Part shown: positions 1 to 10,200 of the stretch, piece by piece
How the letters are laid out: each line of letters opens with the position of its first letter
Numbering within the stretch: position 1 is the stretch's first letter
Assembly (NCBI GenBank): GCA_900618425.1
Contig: UZAN01043136.1
Coordinates: forward strand, 23,873 to 35,678
Source of the DNA: Echinostoma caproni
Taxonomy: Eukaryota; Platyhelminthes; Trematoda; Plagiorchiida; Echinostomatidae
DNA: 11,806 nt
Direction: 5' to 3'
The notes under the pieces: generated by a model
The model's database searches: none
What the model was told of the DNA's origin: nothing
The model's input: only the letters and a program-made list of their open reading frames with translations
Program-made: the position numbers and the translations under genes

Positions 1-358
1 TAATAAGTAGTGTGTGAATGACTGGACAAAATTTCCCTGGAAGCACGCGAACGGTTTCGCGGTTCTTGCTGCTCATCAGGCATGCGTATCCAGTAATCTT
101 TTGTCCGTTCATTCATGTACTTGTACCCGGGAAATGTATTCTCGTCGCAATAACCTTTTTAGCCTTGATTCTTCAATGGACTGGCACCCTGTGTTGCAAA
201 CAAGGTTATTGAGACGAAAATACATGTCCTGAGGACCAGTATTTGAATGAACGAACAAAAGATTCCTGAATACGCATGCCTGACGAGCGTAATTAACCGC
301 GAAACCGTTCGTGTGCTTCTAGGGAAATTTTGTCCAGTCATTCACATTCTACTTATTA
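1..358. repeat. Long inverted repeat (foldback/MITE-like), two 157-base arms
   Basis: Arm 1 (1-157) is the reverse complement of arm 2 (202-358) with no gap anywhere: paired coordinates always sum to 359. By hand count 135 of 157 positions match (86%), with only 44 bases of spacer (158-201). The outer ends read TAATAAGTAG at 1-10 and its complement at 349-358. Both arms translate to similar peptides (MTGQNFP..STRTVSR) only because they are mirror copies, so these are not genes. The structure fits a foldback element or a MITE with long terminal inverted repeats, or a local inverted duplication. Because arm 1 begins at window base 1, the real left border and any target-site duplication cannot be seen. 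No transposase is visible. The structure is certain; its classification is inference. Confidence 0.9.
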
Positions 359-360
359 TG

Positions 361-378
361 ATATATATATATATATAT
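361..378. repeat. (AT)9 microsatellite
   Basis: Nine AT dinucleotides directly follow the right end of the inverted repeat after TG. AT tracts next to foldback elements can be insertion targets or slippage products. Nothing in the sequence decides which. Confidence 0.9.
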
Positions 379-379
379 G

Positions 380-1047
380 ACAGAAAAAATCTAACAGTTG
401 CAATCCCGTTTCAAACGCCGTGCTATTGCGAGCAATGTGTTGGGAAGTCAGATTTACTAATGGAAATTTCAACCTGTTCGAATCATTCTTCCTGAAAAGA
501 AACTCGCAGGCTATAACCAAATTTGTGCATTGAAATCAAATATTTGATCCCTTTCGGTTAATCACACCTTTGCAAGATGTGGAATTTGCCGTCTGAATAA
601 GCTGGTTTAAATGCGATTACTAGGCGTTATGTCGTGTGGTTGTCGCTGTTGTTTTTGCTTTGGCCACCTGTTTGATAATGTGGATTTCACTAGGTTCTTC
701 TCAACCCGCGTACAAATGTTTCATTATCCGCCGCCAACCTTCCGTTGCCTCATGCATCCTAAAGACCCTCTGCTATCCTCTCAATTTGTTGGTTCTCGGA
801 AATTCTCAATAGTTCACCCAAAAGCCAGTTCTCACTCGCTGTTTTTGTTACTGCAGTTGTTGGTTTTCTAAGCGGTAACTTTTGTTTGGTAACAGCCTGG
901 TCATCGAAATTGATGTTACATTTCTCCTTGATGTAGGCTGCTGGTCAGGTTTTTTATGTGGCTGGTCTCAGTTGTTTGCACTATGCGAAGGTGTTCTGTT
1001 CCAACTGTTTCATCCACTTTTCTCCGTTCTCTAAAATCGTGAAATAG
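380..1047. other. Probable intron of MSH2 upstream of the first visible exon
   Basis: No reading frame here resembles MSH2 or another protein I recognise. The 86-codon plus-strand frame at 611-871 is Cys/Phe/Leu-rich and has no family signature. The segment ends in an AG at 1046-1047 directly before the first recognised exon; an in-frame TAG occupies 1045-1047, so the coding frame cannot continue upstream and this must be an acceptor. The polypyrimidine tract is unusually poor. The preceding MSH2 exon, which should encode the LGYY..RVTCK segment, lies left of the window. Confidence 0.6.
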
Positions 1048-1219
1048 GACGAGAAAATCCTACGCGAATTCAAATCGTTCGAAATCCTGGACACACAAAA
1101 AGCCGGCGTGCGTTTTCGCAATGCGGCCATGTCTAAGTTGAATGACAGTCACATGGAAACAAAGCAGGAGTACGAGGATGCCCAACGAAGCATTGTAGAT
1201 GAGGTTGTCCGTATTGCAT
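1048..1219 (+). CDS. MSH2: MSH2 exon a: end of lever/clamp region
   Basis: This 172-base exon opens in phase 0 with DEKILREF and runs to [15 protein letters not shown], then ends after one base of the next codon. It matches human EEKVLRNNKN through EYEEAQDAIVKEIVNIS (about residues 529-585), the coiled lever/clamp helices that return to the ATPase core. The acceptor is ATAG with a weak pyrimidine tract; the donor is a good T|GTAAGC. The leftover T joins CT of the next exon to give Ser, matching the human Ser before GYVEP. Confidence 0.93.
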
Positions 1220-4200
1220 GTAAGCATTCTTTATGTTCATGTTCCTTTGACGTTGGTCGTATCGATGTTTAGTACTTTTACCAACGGGAGGAAAAGTTCC
1301 TTATTATTTGTGACATGGTATTTTCGACGTAATTGTTTAGTTACTTTCTTCAGGAAATTCCACTAAATGTAGGCAGCGGCTTTATGGACTTAATTGTCGA
1401 TGGGTGGCATAGAGGTGAATAGGTGCTTGTACTTTATTGTACAGCTGTGACCTGCTAAATTTGGAGAGCTCTCATATATATATGACAAATTTTCGCTCAT
1501 CCACTCGTTTTCTCAAGGCTATCATGGGAATCAAGCTTTTAAAATACGATGGTGTTTTACGAAATTGGAGGAAAATTTTGGTATGCAATCTTTTAGATTC
1601 TTTCGGCTTGACTGGTGTTGATTAATACAATTGTATTCAATCGAGTTAAACTCCGTATTGCCTTTTTTCATCGATTCCGACATGGTTCATGAACGTTCCG
1701 TGTTTCCCTATTTCCCCTCACGATCCTACCCGAACAGTTGACTCAACTCTGAAGAAGCTGTTCTTCGTCCTAGCAAATCGGTACTCAGGAGCACATCTCT
1801 AGGCTTGATGATTTACGATGTTGTTGTTGTTCCCTTCAACTCAAATTCTTGAAGGGGTGACTTATTTTTGTAAGAAAATCGTTGCAGTTGCGTTTGTTTA
1901 CCACTTACTGACTTACTTCCCGGGCTAAGAAAGTGGCATGCAAACGCCTTATCATCGCTGGTGGTAACTTGCACGGGTAATTAAACGTTTCTTAGCGGAT
2001 GTCCTCAATTAAAGCGTAGCACATTGTCTACGTCGAACCAGATAAGGTACAAGGTACTCCCTCATTCGCTTCTCGATGTATCATGTGAAATAATCTCAAT
2101 GTTCTTTTTGTTCAACTTGATATCTGCTGATAACCCGTTTCACCTTTATTTCAGCTGGTTATGTGGAACCCTTGCTTGAACTGAACAGTATAACTGCGCT
2201 GTTGGATGTCCTAGTCGGTCTGGCCGTCGCTGCTGTGTCGGCACCAGGTCAACAATACGTTCGACCCCGTATCTTGCCACGGTCAGCCGGACGAATAGTA
2301 TTCAAACAGGCTAGACATCCGTGCCTGGAGATGCAAGAATCTGTCTCTGTTATAGCCAACGATGTTCATTTAGAGCGAGGTGATTTGTAATCCTAGTTCC
2401 CGAATTTTTTCCACACTGATTAATACCAAAAAATCGTTGCTTTTGTTTAATGTTTTGTTCATATCAGTTATTATGATATATATTATATATTTTTGAATGT
2501 TACTGCACCGTGTTCTCTGGTGTTCACTCCGTTATTTTACGGATGCATTCGAAGTCGAATTGATTCATTTTTGGTATTTATTTATAGCCGTCTAATTCTA
2601 TTTTTAAATGCCTTATACTTTGCTCTCGATTTGGCAGAGATAGCGAGAAAGCAGCTATCAATACCCGAAGTACAATCGTGTTGCGTATTTATTGCTCGTA
2701 AAGGTGTACGATGGACGATTGACGGTCTAGGTCTGTCGTCGTAGCACATCAAATCGCCAGTTTGATCTGCGCATTTCGACTCACCCGGTTAATGGAAATG
2801 CAATCGTTTTCCACTCATCTAACAAATGAAATGGTTTACACTCAGTCACCAGCATTTTATCTGGATGCTATCAGATACGCCATTTGGGGTGTTTCAAAAA
2901 TAGAAACTGGACATTCACCTTCTTACGATGCGTCTAAAAGATAGCTTAAACATGCACCATATATTTTGTTGACTTTCATTCTATTATTGTTAGTGACGGT
3001 TGCCTATTAGGTAGGAAAAATTACAATAAACTTACGCACAATCATATCAAAATGTATCCTGTGAAGCAAGCAAAAAGAATTATCTTGATCAACTAATTGT
3101 TTCGTTCCGTTTTGTACCTCAATCACCGATATAAATGTATGGAGTAGTACAGTGTCAAATACATTGACATTAGAGTTCAACTCTGACGCTATATCCTCCA
3201 GACGGAACATACTTCAGTATCGTTGTTTATCACATGGTTCCTTTTATACGCGATCTCACTTGCTACTTTTCACCACATTGCAGGAAAACAGATTTTCCAA
3301 GTGATAACCGGTCCCAATATGGGAGGCAAGTCCACTTACATTCGCAGTGTAAGTTTTATGGTGTCCACCAAGGTGGTTCTGATGACCCACTGACCAATTT
3401 TTACTTTGGCTTAAAATTGCTTTAGAAGTATCACGACATTTTTGGTAGCTGTCTGTTCCGTTGGATTATTCGCCGTTATCTGAAAACATGTCAGTTCTGA
3501 TCGATTTTTCTACTCACTTTGACAGCGTTTATGAATGCGATTTACACATAATAAAATAAATTAGTTTAACCAGGGCATTCGAACCAAATAGCATCTAAAC
3601 TGTGGTCATTGCAAACTTCTACCGCATTCACATTTCCTCATATTTGCACAAAAGATTTAGTTCCCTGTAACTCACTAAAATCTATTACATGTGGAAGGAT
3701 AAATAGATTTGTAACAGCTGATATACCGTAATAAACTGCATAGAATCCCAATGTCTCAAATATCATGAAACAGTTGATCCGGCTAGGACCTTTAAACATA
3801 TTCTTTCGCATCAATCCATAATCTCAGTGATTGTTGTGTACTTCAAGTGACGGATATAGACTTTTCGAATCTATCTTGCGTCGCCTTTGCTTTGGCCAAA
3901 AAATAGAGACTGTTAGTTTCATTATTTATTGATATAGTCCGTGAGGAATGTTGATTAGGTTCAGCTTGTAAATACGATATCTTGTGAAAGAGGTCAATAA
4001 GCATAACTGGTTATCCTGAGCCTAGTAAGTCGAGGGGTGAAACGATGTTTTCTAAGGATTTTCTCTTTAGTCTTTACAAATCACAGATAAACTTATAATC
4101 GATTTTCTTGTCTTCTTCAACGATGAGAGCACGAATGGTTTGAGCCAAATAGGGATCGACAGGTTTCCAACCTGTGTTCTACCGGAACTAGTTTACAAGA

Positions 4201-7200
4201 AGACGGTATTAAAGTAATCGCGAGTAAAATTCTGGTTAGGAATTCAATCTGAATTATCTTTTTTCTCAAATTTCTTTGATTGTAGTCACAAGCAACACCT
4301 ACAGTTTTTATTTTCACCGGTTACAATCAATCCAGCACGGGTTGTTTTCGGTTGGTTTCCTAAATCCTTCAGTCAGTGGTAGACGGCGTATTACATTAAT
4401 TCTGGAAGACTCTATTAGTTGATGGACTTCATATTAACTTGCATTTGAAATGGACTGAACCAATAGGAAACAATTGTTTTCTCACAAGCTGTTCCTGAAT
4501 TACCGATTGATGGTCCTGTCTGTATTCAATTGCCGAGTGAATCATCTCACTTTGTTTGCCGTTTAAAATCGTATCTGTTCTCCACACGTCCCTCTTAATT
4601 GACGTCAAACGCTTTTCCGGTGTGACTAGGTCCACTGGTTTGCTTGCTTGCCGTTATCTGAATACATAGACAACTGTATTTAGCTCAACTGTTCCTAGGC
4701 TTTGGATATCATTTACACCCAACGGTTTTTTACTCAAAAACGTTTTCCCATCAGCGTCTAGCTCGAAAAGCCGCCGGAGCTGATTCAATAATTGATACTT
4801 GTTTCTTTTCATGCTTTCGACTTTTATATTAGCAATCGTATTCCATTAGTTTGGAATCAAAGCTGACATGTTCGCGACACACTGTTCGGTAATCTCTACC
4901 TCGCGATACACCGTGCTTTGGGAAGGATTTCCTAAAGTGACTGGTTTTGTTTTCTCCCTTGCCTAACAATTGATTAGGTAATCTCTAAATGCTAAATGAC
5001 ATGTTCTGCGGCAGGACAATTTATATATTGTTACGTGTTGTTAATCGCCGATAATAGCCACAGGCGAATGTTTCACTTGATTCGTTTGTTTTACTTCGTT
5101 TTGTTTTTGCTGTAATCCGATGTCATATGTTTGTGTATGGTCTTATCTTTTGCTAAACTCAGATAGGTGTGATTGCTGCCATGGCTCAAATTGGTAGCTT
5201 TGTTCCATGCGATTTTGCGGAACTGATCCCTTTAGATGCAATCATGGCGCGTGTTGGGGCTGCTGACTGTCAAATGCGTGGTGTGTCGACATTTCTAGCA
5301 GAGATGTTGGAAACGTCAAGCGTATTACGGGTAAGTGTATTGATCAATGTAACTTGTATATTGTGTTCATGATATATCAAATCTGTTTTGTTTACTTGCT
5401 CAAATCCTTAACCATTCTCTATGTTTGGTACTTTCAAATTTTTGATTTGTGTTGTCCAATTGTCGCATTTTTTACTTCCGAATGCACCAGTACGATTTAC
5501 TTGTTTTGACTTAATCCGTTTTTAAAGCAGACTCAAGGTTTTCTTATGATGGTAAACTATAATGTCTGAAGCTTTCATCTCTGTACCATTGTTTTTCCAT
5601 GATTAACCAACCATTTAAGAACTCAGTTGTCCAAAAAGTAACTTTAACTTATTCTCTGCGTTAATACAATATGCAGTGGTTTTGGAGTGTTCGGGCTTTC
5701 ATCGGATTCCTCAAACCAATTTATCTGTTCGATGTTTTGTGGGGGGAGCGATGTTTTGACCATTTTGTTTGCTCATAGTTCACATAACGTTGACTCCCTT
5801 TATTCGAGATGCTTCTTTTTTCTGTAGCTCTTGTTTTAATGACACTTTTTGTGCACCCGGCGTAAAATTATTTATTTTTGAGTCACTCTGTAAGTTTATT
5901 ATTAGCAAGTCTACATACTTAGTGCTAACTGGGAGTTGAAGTTGAACAGTTGGTATCATTCGTAGTGCGTTGGAGGAGACGAAGATTCAGGAATAGTTCC
6001 ATTTCATGAGATCAAATGTGGTGTATATGACAGTTCAAAGCCAAAGTTTTATAGGAATTGTTTCAAGGCGAAAAAATCACACACTTCTAGGTAGGAGTTT
6101 ACAGATAAAATTAGCTTCAATGGATTTGCGTTCTCTTTAATGGTATACGAATGTGAGGTGTGCCAAGGTTTCATCGAGTTTCCGCTTGAAAGATTCAATA
6201 GTTGGTGCACAAACGACGTGAGATGGAAAGGAGTTCTAAGTAGTGAATACTCTGACTGCAAAATATTGGCACCGGCATTCCAGTCGACACTTTGGAACCA
6301 CTAACTTTTAATGGTGCCCCCTAAGGTGTACATTGTTCGATAACATGAGCAGCTGCAACAAGTATTATGTGTTAGTTGCTGATTTTCGAGGAAATACAAG
6401 AATCTTCTCTTATGGCGTAGGAATAGGACTTTACATTTAGAAACAGTGAATTCAATGTCGTTCTTAGATCATTGATAAGCTGCGTCAAGTGATTCTTGAA
6501 GTGTTGAAGAGCCCTCAGGTTCTGTTACTGTATTCCAAATTTTGGCGTCGTCTGTAAACATTGATCATTTATGAATGCGAGGAACAGACGGGATCGAGTA
6601 CGGACCCTCGTGGAACATTGATAAATTCGGATGTCAAATCAGAAACACAAGCTGATATTGTCCGTTGTTGGAGGAATACTCTAATCCAATAAAACATGAA
6701 ATCTCGAGCGCCGTAATTGTAGAGCTTCTGTAACAATATTCGGTGATTCACCCGATCAAATGCTTTCGAAAAGTCGAGATAACTCAGATCCACCGCATCC
6801 CCTGCGTCGATTGTTATAGTTCATTCATTTCGAACAAGAAATAGGTTGGTGGAGCAGGGTCACTTTTGCCTGAATCTGTTTTGATCTGTCGAAAGGATGT
6901 TGTATCGTTCGAGCTGTTCCATCAGATAATCTGCCACAATTGACTCCATGACTTTCAATAACACCGGGAGCAGAGTTAAAGGTTGGTAGTTAGCGGGGTC
7001 ACCACAACAACCACCTTTGTATATGGGCGAAATAACTCCTTGTTTCCACGATTCTGGGAGTGTTGCTTGGTTGAATATTCGTTGGAAGCGAATGGCTAGC
7101 GATTCGGAAATGTGATTCGCCGAAAAGCTCGGATTTCGGGTGTATATTGTGCGCACCTGGGGTTGCATTTTTTCGCAAAGCCATTAGTTTTCAACGTTTT

Positions 7201-10200
7201 CAACAATAAGTGATTCGTAGGTGAGTGAAGAATATGGAAGATGTTGCAACCGGGGAGGTAGCTGTAGACCTTCAACCTGCAGTACTGCGAAGACGTTCGG
7301 ATACTGAGTTTTCAGCATTTCAGCTGCTTCCGCTAGAATGGCTGTAACTCTTCCAATGCTGTATGACCGGTATGACAAGCTTCACTTTCCGAATTGAGTA
7401 GACGTGCTTATACAACAGCTGAGAGTTATAAATGAATCTCTGCTACCGCCTCTTGATATTTCAGTTTATCCTCACGAACACAGGGCTGGGAAATTCCCGT
7501 GTACATGATCAATCATGAATTATTGAAAATAAAACGGCATACTTCAAATCCGAGATAACCCGATCGAGACAGAACAATCAGTCCGACGCGACAAAGACAA
7601 CCATGCGAGGAAGACACTCTCTTCGAATTCGTAGAGGAGGAATGCGATGTTGATACAGCGACAGTGCTATTTAAAATGCGTTGAAAACCAGTCATAGGGC
7701 TGGGATATCAAAGTGACACCAAAGGCGGATGTTATGGTTAATTATTGGTGTCACAGTAATTGTTACGAAAGGTAATCCGATGTCACGACGATCAGAGATT
7801 TTATCGGCTACGGTTCACTTCCCCTAGTGCTTTTTTACATTTAGAATTCCACAAAATTGGCTCAGTAACTGGCGTCAAATCGTGCATCAACTGTGTTTAT
7901 GCATACCTAGAGATAAATGTTCACTTTGGTTTTCAATGCTGACTCACGCCCTAAGTGTGCTTTTCAGATTAAACATTCCGCTGTTTCTTATCTTGATCTG
8001 CTTTTTTATTCTCTGTGCACATCCCGACTCCCTTTTTAGGCAGCGACCGAAAATTCATTGGTTATTATTGATGAACTGGGTCGTGGTACGTCCACGTATG
8101 ACGGTTTCGGACTGGCATGGGCTGTGGCCTCACATCTGGCCGGACCGGAGATAGGCTGCTTCAGTTTGTTCGCCNACGAGTCTAGCTCAGCACATGCCGG
8201 GTCGTGTGTCGAATCTGCGTGTCATGGCCAGTGTTGGTCAATCAACGGATAACACCACGGACGCTCCAAATGTTGTCATGCTGTACAAGGTAGAACCAGG
8301 TATGATCGATTTATCCATTACTCCTTTTTTGTTTTTAACTGTCGTCTGAAATGACCATAACCAAGTGGCTGTACCATCGATCTGTTTTTTTTTTCGTTTT
8401 GTATTTCGGTTGATTCAGTTGTGGGATGATAAGTCGAATAAAACGAATGTGAGGACGAGTAGAGGTTTCATCTGCATTCATCCCACTCGGGCTTCATTGT
8501 CAGGCGAAACAACTGGACATTCTGTCTGTCATTGGTATTCTCTTCAAAATCGTTGAATATTCCTATCCACTCTTCTTAACCAGACGGCTTTACTCATTTT
8601 CTTCATTTATTTGTCTGGTTTTCGCTCCTCTTGAGCTGTTCTCAGTCATTCGGTTCATATCAATTTCTATTGCTGTTAACCAGCTGTCCTTGATGATACT
8701 GAACTGTGACCTGTTACTGTTCATGCCGCTAACCCCCCAGAAATTATGATTGAGAACCGTAAGGAGTTGACGTAGGGCAACGTCCGATTTGATAATGCTG
8801 GCCTACGTTTTCTATCTTTCTCTAAGTTGAATGCACCAACCTGACCACGTGCAGGAGAAATTTCTGCAAAGGATCTTCGGAGAATGTAACCAAACCACTG
8901 CAAATGTTCGCGTTGAATTACTATGCGCAGTCTTCCTCAACTCAAACAGCTTATCATATTATTTCAATTTGAGGATATATCGAGTACACTGGTTGTCAAG
9001 TTCTTAAGACATTTTAACATTCTCGATGCATAATGACCATGTTTTGCAACTATGGGCCATTTTCGGGGAGCAGTGGTTCAAAAGTCTGGGACTTCGGTTC
9101 GAGGAATGATCGCGTTCCATGCCCAGAGTGCCTTCGAGGTAGCAAAAACGTGTTAATGCCCGCTCAAAGAACTGATTAATGGTCCTCGATATCCTGTCTT
9201 TGGATCGCCGTCGTGCGAAATTCGATTGCTTGATATATATAAGCTCAGTGTAATCCACCGATATTTCTTCGCCTCTTGTGGGTCTAGTTGCTAGACGGGA
9301 TTTGATGACGTTTGAAACCGCTTGCCCTTTTTGTCAGGTGATCCATATTCAGCAACATTGTTCCGTTTTTCAGATTCGGTTGATTGAGGTCCCTTAAGCT
9401 GTTTTCAGTCAATGGTGGGCTCGTTACCGCTTTATTTTTTTTATGCTTCATCTTCGCACCACGTTAGGACCGACAGTGTTCAACCGATGATGCTCAGAGT
9501 GATCATATTAATATTTACTCGACTCGGTGCGCAGTGCCATCGTCGTTGTAGTATGTTGATGTCTTATGGAGTGCTGAAGATGAGCAGACTATTGAAGTTT
9601 GCAAAGCTGTTGAGGCGCTCACCATTACCAAAGCCATATTTCTGGGGGTGTTTCTGGTTGCCTGAATTGCTAACCCAAAGCTGGCGTTCAAGCCCGTGTT
9701 AGCGCGCTATCCACTGCCTACTGTAGCTTATCATAGCAGTCATCTTTTGCTATCTCTTTAGATGCCTGTGTTGATTTTTCCTAGGTGAAGAATGGAAGAC
9801 GCAACAGAGAAATCCCAGAAGATATTGGATTCTATGCGATTCGAATCCACTGACGATAACGAGCGAAACACTGAAAACTAGAGTAACTCCTCTGTGATAG
9901 AGTTCGCAGTTGTTGTGTACTCCGGGTCCCATTGGTGCACATCACGTTGCTGTCGCCGAACTTCTTTGACCTACTTATAGAGATTTTGTTGAAAGGCGCA
10001 ATCCATCAGACCCTCGAGAAACATCGCTACTCACCCCCGATCGCTGAGTCTAGTGCTGTTACTCTTATTTGCGGTTGTGGACACATGGAAGCACTCCTGA
10101 TAGCGTTCCGTTGTTCTATCGACCAGAGTACCACTGGCCGTAACCTATCTCCTACCTGATCCAAGCCGAGCCATTCATTTCCCTTCTTGCATTCTGTTTC

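Larger units (their letters stand above)
5864..7476 (-). mobile_element. Decayed CR1/jockey-type non-LTR retrotransposon (ORF2 remnant plus 3' tail)
   Basis: The minus strand preserves an ORF2-like polyprotein in pieces, in the correct order. These are a pre-RT linker ([13 protein letters not shown] at 7476, [30 protein letters not shown]), [15 protein letters not shown], then the reverse transcriptase fingers and palm ([50 protein letters not shown]). Next come [29 protein letters not shown], a changed YADD box (FTDD) and the C-terminal AVRVFTT[stop]NSFPS to KRKLDE. At least three frameshifts, several stops and two internal deletions make it non-functional. After the stop at 6137 a 3' UTR of about 260 bases ends in an A/T-rich tail near 5864-5881 (AAAAATAAATAA on the minus strand). 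No endonuclease domain or 5' UTR is seen, so it is probably 5' truncated, as usual for this class. No target-site duplication was found. Confidence 0.85.
5331..8039 (+). other. MSH2 intron, 2709 bases, carrying a minus-strand retrotransposon
   Basis: It is bounded by GTAAGT at 5331 and CCCTTTTTAG at 8030-8039. It separates the signature exon from the Walker B exon. About 5864-7476 is retrotransposon-derived. In 5331-5863 I see only AT-rich intron sequence. In 7477-8039 the only structure I see is a short perfect inverted repeat at 7713-7754. Confidence 0.85.

Noticed and set aside
18..341. Two similar peptides (MTGQNFP..STRTVSR) encoded on opposite strands near the left end
   Set aside because: They are mirror translations of the two arms of the inverted repeat, not a gene pair.
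611..871. 86-codon plus-strand frame upstream of MSH2 exon a
   Set aside because: No motif, cysteine/phenylalanine-rich low-information content, and it sits inside a presumed intron.
3007..3210. 67-codon minus frame as a small gene
   Set aside because: No domain, no splice or promoter support, and its length is ordinary for this base composition.
3378..3400. CTGATGACCC, another hammerhead-like core
   Set aside because: No matching GAAA segment or flanking stems follow within a workable distance.
7513..7695. 60-codon minus frame as the 5' continuation of the retrotransposon
   Set aside because: Ser-rich and without endonuclease or linker motifs; the recognisable element text begins at about 7476.
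8058..8252. MSH2 ending at a stop shortly after FSLFA
   Set aside because: The tail after N8175 is a wrong-frame reading; the neighbouring frame carries the expected MSH2 continuation.
9296..9326. Hammerhead ribozyme-like words TTGATGACG and TTTGAAAC
   Set aside because: The core should be CTGATGA and a stem II should separate it from GAAA; here there is no stem II and the first base differs.
9750..9932. Minus frame with [15 protein letters not shown] as a SINE with box B
   Set aside because: The TTCGAATC word resembles box B, but no credible box A lies at the right distance; left as possible repeat-derived DNA only.
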